A stretch of 54,679 nt of DNA from Sulfuritalea sp. GTDB taxonomy: Bacteria > Pseudomonadota > Gammaproteobacteria > Burkholderiales > Rhodocyclaceae. The notes under the pieces were generated by a model. The model saw nothing but the letters and a program-made list of their open reading frames with translations. It was not told where the DNA came from and made no database searches. The first letter of the stretch is position 1; each line of letters opens with the position of its first letter. The position numbers and the translations under genes were made by a program. Positions 11,085 through 19,333 of the stretch are shown here, piece by piece. Location: NCBI GenBank assembly GCA_030651305.1, contig JAUSCI010000029.1, positions 1-54,679 of the forward strand, written 5' to 3'.

Positions 11085-11706
11085 GCCGGAGTCTCTTGTT
11101 AGCGCAGGCCCGAATTCTAGCGGAGGCTTGCTTTCCCTGATGCGTCGTCGATTCAGCGAAGGCTTTGTTGCGCCCCCAGTAAATGAATCCTCGATTGACG
11201 GCGATACTGAACTGGTTGCGGCTGCGGTACTGGTGCCGGTGATCGTGCGCGAGACAGGGGCGACCATGCTGCTGACGCAGCGCACCGTGCATCTGCGCGA
11301 TCATGCCGGGCAGGTCAGCTTTCCCGGCGGGCGCAGCGAGGCAAGCGACTCCTCGCCTGAGGCCACGGCCTTGCGCGAAGCCGAGGAGGAAGTCGGCATT
11401 GCTCCGTCCCAGGTCGAAATTCTTGGTCGCCTGCCGGAATACCGGACCGGCACGGGCTTCGTTATTACTCCGGTAGTGGGTCTGGTGACGCCGCCGCTGA
11501 ATCTGAAGCTGGACGATTTCGAGGTGGCCGAGGTTTTCGAGCCGCCGCTTGAGTTCCTTCTGGACAGTGCCAACCATCAGCGCCACAGTATCGAGGTGCG
11601 CGGCGTCATGCACGAGTACTGGGCCATGCCCTGGCATGGCTACTACATCTGGGGCGCAACTGCCGGCATGCTGGTGACCCTGCATCGATTTCTGCGCAAG
11701 CTCTGA
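11083..11706 (+). CDS. NudL-type CoA pyrophosphatase (Nudix hydrolase)
   Basis: Nudix hydrolase of the UPF0035/NudL group, which cleaves CoA and acyl-CoA to phosphopantetheine and ADP. The UPF0035 motif LLTQRTVHLRDHAGQVSFPGG runs directly into the Nudix box ending LREAEEEVGI. 207 residues from ATG 11083; a second in-frame ATG at 11140 (MRRRFSEGF) has GGAGG 13 bases upstream and is a possible alternative. If 11083 is used, its ATG overlaps the divergent amidotransferase ATG. It is followed after 4 bases by the CobD/CbiB-like gene. Confidence 0.88.
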   Translation: MPESLVSAGPNSSGGLLSLMRRRFSEGFVAPPVNESSIDGDTELVAAAVLVPVIVRETGATMLLTQRTVHLRDHAGQVSFPGGRSEASDSSPEATALREAEEEVGIAPSQVEILGRLPEYRTGTGFVITPVVGLVTPPLNLKLDDFEVAEVFEPPLEFLLDSANHQRHSIEVRGVMHEYWAMPWHGYYIWGATAGMLVTLHRFLRKL

Positions 11707-11710
11707 TCGC

Positions 11711-12646
11711 ATGACGCTACTTTCCATCGTCATTGCCTTGATTCTCGAACAGTTGCATGCACTCTCGGTGCAGCGGGTGGTACGTGCTCCTCTGGCGCGG
11801 ATGGCCGCCTTGCTGGAAGACAAGTTCAACGACGGCGGCCGCGCCCACGGCGCCATTGCCTGGTGGCTGGGCGCTGCGTTGCCGGCGGCTCTGGTGTCGC
11901 TGCTGTATGGCTTGCTGATGCACGTTCAGCCACTGCTGGCGTTTCTGCTGGGAATCGGCGTCCTGTACCTGACGATGGGATTTCGTCAGTTCAGTCATTT
12001 CTTCACCAATATTCATCTGGCGCTGCGGCTCGGCGAAGTCGAGCAGGCGCGGCAGGTGCTCGCGCAATGGCGCGGGCGTGCCGGCGACCGCCTGACGGCA
12101 AGCGAGATCGCGCGCCTGGCCATTGAGCAAGCCCTGGTGTCATCGCATCGACAGGTCTTTGGTCCGCTGCTGTGGTTTGTCGTGTTGGGGCCGGCGGGAG
12201 CGTTGCTTTACGGGATCGCCCATACGCTTGACGAACTCTGGGGTCAGCGTGGCGAAATGGAATTCGGCGAATTTGGCCAGTTCGCGCATCAGGCTTTCGC
12301 ACTGATCGACTGGCTGCCATTGCGCGTAACCGCAGCCTCGTTTGCGGTCGTTGGCGATTTCGAGGATGCCGTCCATTGCTGGCGCACGCAGGCCGATCGA
12401 TGGCCGGATGGCAGCTCCGGTATACTGCTGGCAAGTGGCGCCGGCGCACTGGGTGTGCGCTTGGGGATGCCGGTGCACGATGTGATACAGGAAATGGGCG
12501 AAGTGGGTGATCGCCCTGAACTGGGGTTGGGCGAAGACGCCGACCCCGATTTCATGCAGAGCACGATAGGCCTTGTCTGGCGCACTCTCGTACTCGGTTT
12601 GGCGGTGCTGATCCTGGTCTGGGTTTCCGGGTGGGTCGGTGGTTGA
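11711..12646 (+). CDS. CobD/CbiB-family (AmpE-like) membrane protein
   Basis: A 311-residue membrane protein with hydrophobic segments near 1-15, 50-90, 160-180 and 285-305. It starts MTLLSIVIALILEQLHAL and contains FTNIHLALRLGEVEQAR, as in proteins annotated CobD/CbiB family in betaproteobacteria. True CobD makes adenosylcobinamide phosphate, but no cobalamin gene is nearby and many members resemble AmpE, so the function is open. It is closely spaced after the nudix gene. Confidence 0.75.
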   Translation: MTLLSIVIALILEQLHALSVQRVVRAPLARMAALLEDKFNDGGRAHGAIAWWLGAALPAALVSLLYGLLMHVQPLLAFLLGIGVLYLTMGFRQFSHFFTNIHLALRLGEVEQARQVLAQWRGRAGDRLTASEIARLAIEQALVSSHRQVFGPLLWFVVLGPAGALLYGIAHTLDELWGQRGEMEFGEFGQFAHQAFALIDWLPLRVTAASFAVVGDFEDAVHCWRTQADRWPDGSSGILLASGAGALGVRLGMPVHDVIQEMGEVGDRPELGLGEDADPDFMQSTIGLVWRTLVLGLAVLILVWVSGWVGG

Positions 12647-12667
12647 TTTTCTAAAAGGAGTTTGGTA

Positions 12668-13855
12668 ATGGCTGACAAGAGAGAAGTCGTTGTACTGAGT
12701 GCAGTTCGTGCCGCGGTCGGCACCTTCATGGGTTCGCTGGCAGGCATGGAACCGGCCGACCTGGGCGGTCTGGTGGTAAAAGAGGCAATCGCCCGTTCCG
12801 GCGTCGATCCCAAGGCCATTACCTTTGCCACCGTCGGCAATGTGATCCCCACCGAAGCCCGTTATCCCTATGTCGCACGCAATGCCACGATCCAGGGCGG
12901 TATGAGCATGGAATCGGTCACCTTCGCCGTCAACCGGCTGTGCGGTTCCTCGCAGCAGGCCATCATCAGCTCGGCGCAGGCGATCCTGCTCGGCGATGCC
13001 GACTTCGCCCTCGGCGGCGGCGTCGAAGTCATGTCGCGCGGCGCCTACCTGTCGCCTGCGATGCGTTCCGGCGCGCGCATGGGCGACACCAAGATGATCG
13101 ATGCCATGGTCGCCGCGCTGACCGATCCCTTCGGCGCCGGCCACATGGGCATCACCGCCGAGAACCTGGCGAAGAAGCACGGCTTTACGCGCGAGCAGCA
13201 GGATGAGTTCGCCTGCGAATCGCAGCGCCGCGCCGCTGCCGCGGTCGCCGCCGGCTACTTCAAGGAACAGATCGTGCCGATTACCATCAAGTCGCGCAAG
13301 GGCGACGTGGTGTTCGACACCGACGAACATATCAAGGCCAATACAACCATGGAATCGCTGGCCAAGATGAAACCCGCTTTCGACAAGAACGGCACGGTCA
13401 CTGCCGGCAATGCTTCCGGCATCAACGACGGCGCCGGCTTCCTGGTGCTGGCTGACGCTGCCAAGGCTGCCGCCGGCGGTCACAAGGCGATGGCCCGTCT
13501 GGTGGCCTACGGCATCGGCGGCGTGTCGCACGAGGTCATGGGCGAAGGCCCGATTCCGTCGACTCGCATCGCGTTGGCCAAAGCCGGCCTCAAGATCGAT
13601 GACATCGGCGTCGTCGAGTCGAACGAAGCCTTTGCCGCCCAGTCGCTGACAGTGGCCAAGGTGCTTGGCCTCGATCCTAAGAAAACCAACCCGAACGGAG
13701 GTGCGATCGCCATCGGCCATCCGATAGGTGCATCCGGCGCGGTGATCATCACCAAGGCCCTCTACGAAGCGCGGCGTGTCGGCAGCAAGTACTGTCTCGC
13801 CACCATGTGCATCGGCGGCGGTCAGGGCATCACCACGATCTGGGAACTGGTCTGA
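12668..13855 (+). CDS. Acetyl-CoA C-acyltransferase (thiolase, PhaA/BktB-like)
   Basis: Condenses or cleaves acyl-CoA units. The 395 residues carry the acyl-enzyme cysteine C92 in NRLCGSSQQA, the His in AIGHPIGASGA and the second Cys in CIGGGQG, with NASGINDGAG between, so the active site is intact. AAAAGGAG precedes the ATG by 7 bases; a TTG two codons earlier is in frame but unlikely. Alone with its own terminator and not beside phaB or phaC, so it could serve beta-oxidation, ketogenesis or PHB synthesis. A second thiolase occurs at 35.0 kb. Confidence 0.93.
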   Translation: MADKREVVVLSAVRAAVGTFMGSLAGMEPADLGGLVVKEAIARSGVDPKAITFATVGNVIPTEARYPYVARNATIQGGMSMESVTFAVNRLCGSSQQAIISSAQAILLGDADFALGGGVEVMSRGAYLSPAMRSGARMGDTKMIDAMVAALTDPFGAGHMGITAENLAKKHGFTREQQDEFACESQRRAAAAVAAGYFKEQIVPITIKSRKGDVVFDTDEHIKANTTMESLAKMKPAFDKNGTVTAGNASGINDGAGFLVLADAAKAAAGGHKAMARLVAYGIGGVSHEVMGEGPIPSTRIALAKAGLKIDDIGVVESNEAFAAQSLTVAKVLGLDPKKTNPNGGAIAIGHPIGASGAVIITKALYEARRVGSKYCLATMCIGGGQGITTIWELV

Positions 13856-13877
13856 GTCGGATCGGGCTTCACACAAG

Positions 13878-13903
13878 AAACCCGGCGCTGCCGGGTTTTT
13901 TTT
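13878..13903 (+). terminator. Rho-independent terminator of the thiolase gene
   Basis: AAACCCGGC (13878-13886) and GCCGGGTTT (13890-13898) form a perfect 9-bp stem with loop GCT, followed by eight T. Confidence 0.93.
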
Positions 13904-14298
13904 CGAGTGTGCCCGGCACGGGACCAGTATTTTTTGTGTGATGCAACAAGCTTCCGCATTACGCAACGACACATTGTGCTTGGCAATCAATAAAACTGTT
14001 TGCTGCGTTGCGGAAATGTCTTATAGTGGACTCATCACGAACGTGCGAGGAGCCCAACTTCTTGTGCGTCCATTCGGGCAAGCGCCAAACCGCTTGCCTG
14101 CCAGTAGGCCGAACCCAACCGTCGGCCGCGCCGTGAGGAATGCCTGGGTCGTGCCCGCAAGGCGGCGAACAGGCAACTCCACCAAAACTGATCGTCGGCC
14201 TTTCCTTGTGTCCGTGTGCCTGATGCATATGGAACGTTTGGAATGGGCAGGGGGTCCATCCAGATTGTGAACGACCGACAACTTGCGGAAACGATACG
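13904..14298. other. Long intergenic leader before the ferredoxin-oxidoreductase gene
   Basis: About 395 bases without a convincing gene. It contains one promoter candidate (14000-14027) and widely spaced inverted heptamers TTCCGCA (13952-13958) and TGCGGAA (14009-14015), the second overlapping the promoter spacer. The remaining roughly 270 bases would be a long 5' leader; no clear riboswitch was recognised. Confidence 0.4.
14000..14027 (+). promoter_or_regulatory. Putative promoter of the large oxidoreductase gene
   Basis: TTGCTG (14000-14005), a 16-base spacer and TATAGT (14022-14027). It lies 272 bases before the start codon, and a TGCGGAA heptamer sits in its spacer. Confidence 0.4.
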
Positions 14299-17200
14299 AT
14301 GACTGCGAAAACGAAAACGCTAAAGTACCCCGGCATTCCCGGCGTCATTCATGGCAATGGTGCAGTGGCCCATGTCATGGGTCATGTCTGTGGCGGCGTG
14401 ATCGGTTATCCGATCACCCCATCGACGGAAATAGCCGAAATATACGAAGCTGTCCGCGCCGACGGCGGTGTCAATGTATGGGGCCGTCATCCTTTCTTCT
14501 TCAGCCCGGAAGGCGAACATTCGGCCCAGAGTGGCGCGCTTGGTGCAACGCTGACGGGCGGCCAGTACATCTCCAACGCCTCGTCGAGCCAAGGTATTCT
14601 GTACGGACTCGAATCGCATTACGTCACGGTCGGCAAGAAGGTCGGCGGTTTCGTGCTGCAGATCGCCGCCCGCGTTGTTTCCAAGCATTCGCTGAACGTG
14701 ATGGCCGGACATGACGACGTCTACGCACTGCTCTCCTCCGGCTACACCATTCTGTTCGGTGCCAACCCGCAGGAAGCCGCCGACCTCGCGGCGATCTCCT
14801 ATCGCGTTTCCTCGCTGGCGCTGTTTCCGGTCGCCAACGCCATGGATGGTTTCGCCACCAGCCACATGCTGAGCGAGGCGCTGCTGCCGGAACCCGAGTT
14901 GCTCAAGGAATATCTCGGCGATCCCGGCGGGCGCATCAAGGCGCCGACGCTGGCGCAGGAGATGGTGTTCGGCGCCAAAGGCCGTGTGCTCCAGTTGCAG
15001 AACTATCTCTCCCGCCGCAAGGCCGACATCGAGCCGGCGAACCTGGAGAAGTTACAAAGCTTTCTGGCGACCAACGCAGCCGCCGTCGAGAAGGATAACG
15101 ATGGCGCACTGGTCGTCAAGACCCTGGTCTGGATACCGAGAGAACTGCACGGACCATGGCGTCGGCAGTGGCAGAACTCCCACGAGAAGGGCACCCGCCA
15201 ACGGGTGCCGGCACTGGTCGACTCCCATAACCCGGGCCTCACCGGCGCGGTACAGAACCAGCCCGATTTCCAGGCCGGCGCGGTCGATCATCGTACCCAC
15301 TTTGCCAATGCGATTCCCGGCTTTGTGCGCCAGGCGATGGACGAGTATGCCGAATTGACCGGGCGCCACTATTCGCCGGTACACACCTTCATGTGCGACG
15401 ACGCCGAGACGGTCATGGTCGGACTCGGTTCGGTCACCGACGACGTCGAAGCCGTGGTGAGTTACCTGCGCAGCAAGGGTCAGAAAGTTGGCTCGGTTGC
15501 CGTCAAGCTGTTGCAGCCCTTCCCGGAAGCCGAACTGGTTGCCGCGCTGGCGGGCAAGAAGGCCGTCACGGTGCTGGAGCGCTCCGACCAGACCGCGCTC
15601 ACCACGCTGGTGACCCAGGCCCTGTTCAAGGCGCGCGAAAACGCCGAGCAGTCGCGCCACGCCGGCATTCCGGCGCTGACCGTGCTGCCGAAGGTCACTA
15701 CGGCGATCTTCGGCCTTGGAGGCCACGACCTGCAACCACGTCATCTGATCGCGGCGTTCAAGAGCATGGCCGACGGCAGGAGCGCGCCGCTGATCTATCT
15801 GGGTTCCCAGTTCTTCGCCAAGAATCCGTCGCCACGCGTTGCCGAACTTCAGGCGCGCCTCAGGATGGCTTATCCCGAGACCGAACGGATGGCGCTCGAG
15901 ACCGAAGACAACCCCAGACTGCTGCCGGACGCGGCCTTCCGCGTGCGCTTCCACTCGGTAGGGGGGTACGGCACCATCGCCTCGGGCAAACTCCTGACCG
16001 ACATCCTGGCCGGAGTCCTCGGCATGCACTCGAAGTCGGCGCCGAAGTACGGTTCGGAGAAGAGCGGCGCGCCGACCAACTACTACATCACCCTGAGCCC
16101 CGAGCCGATCAAGATCACCAACGCCGAACTGGAAGACGTCGAGATCGTCATTTCTCCCGACCACAAGGTGTTCAGCCACACCAATCCCCTGCTCGGTTTG
16201 GCGCAGGGCGGCACTTTCATCCTGCAGACGAGCGCCTCGGCCGAACAAGTCTGGCGGGAAATGCCGGCTGCTGCGCGCAAAATCATTCGCGACAGGAAGA
16301 TCGGCTTTTTCATCATTGATGCCTTTTCTGTCGCCAAGAAACATGCACCGACGCCGGAACTGGAAATCCGCATGATGGGCATCGCCTTCATCGGCGCCAT
16401 TGCGGGTCATGTGGCGCGCGTTTCCGCCGGTGCTTCCGCCGAAGTCATCCTGGAAAAGATTCGTCAGCAGATTACCAAGAAGTTCGGCGCCAAGGGCGGC
16501 GACGTCGTCGTCGGCAACATGGCGGTGATCCGCGAGGGGATCGAGGCGACGCGCAGGGTCGACTACGAATCGGCAGCGTTCGCCGGCGTCGAAGCCAAGC
16601 CGGCGTCGATCCCGATCCGCAGTGTGGCGCTGTCCGCCTCGATGTGCGCGTCGTCGGGCGCGTCGGCCTGCGGCGGCCTGTTCGACCGCGAGTATTACGA
16701 TGACATGATCGCCAGCCAGTTCCGCGAAGGCACCATCGGCGAAGCGCCGGTGCTGCCGGGAACGGGCCTGTTCATGCCGCCGGGTACCGCTGCCGCCAAG
16801 GACAAGGGGCTGTTTCGCCGCACCGTCCCAGAGTTCCATGCCGACGTGTGTACCGGCTGCATGGAGTGCGCGGTGGTCTGTCCGGATGGCGCGATCCCGA
16901 ATACCGTGCATGACATTGGCGATCTGCTGTTGACGGCAATCCGCCAGATCGACGTCAGCGAAGCGCAGCGTGATGCGATGCGGGAGCGTGTACCCGCGCT
17001 GTCCGAACTGGTGCGCGAAACTTACCGCCAGAGCAAGCATCCACGGCCGTTGCACGAAATCGTCGCCGATGCGGCATCCAACCTCGAAACCGACGACGTT
17101 GCGGTATTGCGTGATTTCGGCAAAGTCGCCGAAGTGCTCGCGGTCTATCCGGTGGCCAAGTCGCGCCTGTTCTTCGACGTCATGGAAAAGGAGCAAGCGG

Positions 17201-19233
17201 GTAGCGGCGGTCTCTTCGCGGTCAGTGTCGACCCGTGGAAATGCACCGGCTGCCAGGAATGTGTCGATGCCTGCGGCCCTGGCGCGCTGGTAACGCGCGA
17301 GCAGGATGCAGCGCTGCTGGAATCCATCCAGGCCCGTTTCGAGTTCCTCAGCAAGACGCCCAACACACCGGCGCGCTTCACCGAGGACGCCACCAAGCCG
17401 GGCGGCAAGATCAAGTACCTGCTCCTCGATCGCGCCAACTATTACGCCACTACCGGAGGCCATGGTGCCTGCCGCGGCTGCGGCGAGGTCACCGCGATAC
17501 GTCTGGTCATGGCCACCAACCGCGCCATTACCGATCAGCGCAAGCGCGATCACATTCGCGATCTGGAAAGCCTGATCGGGCGCCTCGGCATCAAGCAGGC
17601 GACGCTGGCGGACAAGGAAGGCGCGCGGCGGCTGCGTATCGGCAAGGTCATCGCCTTGCTCGAAAAGCGCCTCTACTACTACGAAAGCGGCCCGACCGGC
17701 AACGGCCCGTGCGGTGCCGTGATCGCCAACTCTACCGGCTGCAGCAGCGTCTACGCCTCCAGCTTCCCGTTCAACTGCTACAACGATCCATGGGTGAACA
17801 GCCTGTTCCAGGACGCCCAGCCGCTGGCCAAGGGCATCTTCGAAGGCATTTCGGCGCACACCGCCGGCGACGTGCGTGCCCTGCGCATGGCACGTCTGGA
17901 ACTGGATGACGCCTACGAGCCGGAGAAGCACGAAGCAGTCTTGCGCCACCTGCAGTGGAACCAGTTTACGGTGGAGGAACTCGGCCTCATGCCGACCGTG
18001 ATGACCATCGGCGGCGATGGCGCCACCTATGACATCGGCTTCGGCGCGCTGTCGCGCATCCTGGTCACCGACACGCCGATCAAGATCATGGTGCTGAATA
18101 CCGGCGTGTATTCCAATACCGGCGGCCAGGCATCCACGGCCAGTTTTCTCGGCCAGGATTCCGATCTTGCCCGCATCGGCACCGCCTATCCCGGCAAGCA
18201 CGAGCATCGCAAGGAATTCGGCCTGCTGGCTTCCTTCCATCCCAACGTCTTTGTCGTTTCCACCAGCACGGCGCTGCAGGGCCACTTCCTCAAGAACACG
18301 ATGGAGTTCCTAAGCTACACCGACTCGCCGGCGGTGATGGACGTCTACACGCCCTGCCAGCCCGAGCACGGCATCGCCGACGACGCGTCAGACAGTCATG
18401 CCCGGCTGGCGGTCAGGAGCCGCATGAACCCGGTGTTCGTTCATGATCCGCGCCGCGGCAACACGCTGCACGACTGGTTCAATCTGGAAGGCAATCCGGA
18501 TCCGGACAAGACCTGGACGACAATGTCGCTCGAATACAAGGATGGCGAAGGCAAGGTCAAGAAGTTGCAGATGACGCTGACGCCGGCTCACTTTGCCCTC
18601 GGTGAGAACCGTTTCAAGAAGCACTTCCGCAGACTGGACGAGACCGATGACGATGTAATGCCGATCGAGGATTTCATCAATCTGAGCAAGGTTGACCGGA
18701 AAGGCCGCACTGCCTACATCTGGACGACCGACACCGACCAGCACCTGGTCAGGCTGAGTGTGTCCGGAGTGGTCATCGAACTGGTTGAAGAGCGCCGCAA
18801 GTATTGGCAGATGCTGCAATATCTCGGTGGCCAGAATGTTGCTGCGCGGGATGCCGCCCATCGCGCCAGCATCGAGGCGATCCAGGCCGAATACCGGAAA
18901 CTGGTGGCGTCGCGCGACTCGACACTCGACCTGATCGCCCACGCCATGTCGGAACTTGGGGCAGGCAAGGCGCCGGCAGTTGCTCCTGCGTCGGTCGACG
19001 AAGAACCGCTGGTGAAATACGCGATCGAGGATCGCCCCAAGTGCACCAACTGCAAGATCTGCTACCAGGATCTGTCCGAACTGTTCGAAAAGACGCGGAT
19101 CGAAGTCGACGGCATCAGCAAGGATGTCGGCCAGTTGATTCCCGGGGTTCTCGACCGCGTCGAGGCGACTACGGACTTGAAGATTCGCATTCGGCGAGTT
19201 GCAGCCAGTTGCGAGGGAGGCATCATTCACTAG
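14299..19233 (+). CDS. Pyruvate/2-oxoacid:ferredoxin oxidoreductase, single-chain with C-terminal extension
   Basis: Oxidatively decarboxylates a 2-oxoacid to acyl-CoA, passing electrons through FeS clusters to ferredoxin or flavodoxin, or works in reverse. The 1644 residues exceed the roughly 1170-1200 usual for single-chain PFOR. Domain order: PP domain I (about 10-260, YPGIPGVIHGNGAVAHV, GYPITPSTE); domain II (about 360-510); gamma domain (about 550-760, GGYGTIASGK at 555); two complete 4Fe-4S motifs at C851-C861 and C982-C992; the TPP domain (about 1050-1400) with HGACRGCGE (C1058, C1061), GGDG 1238-1241 and NTGVYSNTGGQ. The last 250 residues are extra and contain C1582-C1585-C1588 without a fourth nearby Cys, plus C1638. 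Substrate unproven; pyruvate or 2-oxoglutarate are both possible. Confidence 0.9.
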   Translation: MTAKTKTLKYPGIPGVIHGNGAVAHVMGHVCGGVIGYPITPSTEIAEIYEAVRADGGVNVWGRHPFFFSPEGEHSAQSGALGATLTGGQYISNASSSQGILYGLESHYVTVGKKVGGFVLQIAARVVSKHSLNVMAGHDDVYALLSSGYTILFGANPQEAADLAAISYRVSSLALFPVANAMDGFATSHMLSEALLPEPELLKEYLGDPGGRIKAPTLAQEMVFGAKGRVLQLQNYLSRRKADIEPANLEKLQSFLATNAAAVEKDNDGALVVKTLVWIPRELHGPWRRQWQNSHEKGTRQRVPALVDSHNPGLTGAVQNQPDFQAGAVDHRTHFANAIPGFVRQAMDEYAELTGRHYSPVHTFMCDDAETVMVGLGSVTDDVEAVVSYLRSKGQKVGSVAVKLLQPFPEAELVAALAGKKAVTVLERSDQTALTTLVTQALFKARENAEQSRHAGIPALTVLPKVTTAIFGLGGHDLQPRHLIAAFKSMADGRSAPLIYLGSQFFAKNPSPRVAELQARLRMAYPETERMALETEDNPRLLPDAAFRVRFHSVGGYGTIASGKLLTDILAGVLGMHSKSAPKYGSEKSGAPTNYYITLSPEPIKITNAELEDVEIVISPDHKVFSHTNPLLGLAQGGTFILQTSASAEQVWREMPAAARKIIRDRKIGFFIIDAFSVAKKHAPTPELEIRMMGIAFIGAIAGHVARVSAGASAEVILEKIRQQITKKFGAKGGDVVVGNMAVIREGIEATRRVDYESAAFAGVEAKPASIPIRSVALSASMCASSGASACGGLFDREYYDDMIASQFREGTIGEAPVLPGTGLFMPPGTAAAKDKGLFRRTVPEFHADVCTGCMECAVVCPDGAIPNTVHDIGDLLLTAIRQIDVSEAQRDAMRERVPALSELVRETYRQSKHPRPLHEIVADAASNLETDDVAVLRDFGKVAEVLAVYPVAKSRLFFDVMEKEQAGSGGLFAVSVDPWKCTGCQECVDACGPGALVTREQDAALLESIQARFEFLSKTPNTPARFTEDATKPGGKIKYLLLDRANYYATTGGHGACRGCGEVTAIRLVMATNRAITDQRKRDHIRDLESLIGRLGIKQATLADKEGARRLRIGKVIALLEKRLYYYESGPTGNGPCGAVIANSTGCSSVYASSFPFNCYNDPWVNSLFQDAQPLAKGIFEGISAHTAGDVRALRMARLELDDAYEPEKHEAVLRHLQWNQFTVEELGLMPTVMTIGGDGATYDIGFGALSRILVTDTPIKIMVLNTGVYSNTGGQASTASFLGQDSDLARIGTAYPGKHEHRKEFGLLASFHPNVFVVSTSTALQGHFLKNTMEFLSYTDSPAVMDVYTPCQPEHGIADDASDSHARLAVRSRMNPVFVHDPRRGNTLHDWFNLEGNPDPDKTWTTMSLEYKDGEGKVKKLQMTLTPAHFALGENRFKKHFRRLDETDDDVMPIEDFINLSKVDRKGRTAYIWTTDTDQHLVRLSVSGVVIELVEERRKYWQMLQYLGGQNVAARDAAHRASIEAIQAEYRKLVASRDSTLDLIAHAMSELGAGKAPAVAPASVDEEPLVKYAIEDRPKCTNCKICYQDLSELFEKTRIEVDGISKDVGQLIPGVLDRVEATTDLKIRIRRVAASCEGGIIH

Positions 19234-19333
19234 ACGTGGAAGCCGTCTTCGCTGTATTCCCCGAGTCGGCGAATTGCACCAGGCGGGGCGCGCAGTGGAC
19301 CGGTTCAGTGAGCCGGGGCTGTGCGCCTCGTCT

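Noticed and set aside
12140-13990. 616-residue minus-strand open frame across the CobD-like and thiolase genes
   Set aside because: Antisense shadow of two conserved genes, with low-complexity composition and crossing the thiolase terminator.
13952-14015. TTCCGCA and TGCGGAA as an operator pair
   Set aside because: Arms are 50 bases apart and only 7 bases long; could be coincidence, so noted only within the leader description.
15052-18285. Very long minus-strand open frame opposite the ferredoxin oxidoreductase
   Set aside because: It is the antisense shadow of a GC-rich coding gene; its translation is His/Arg/Gly/Gln-rich and shows no recognisable domain.
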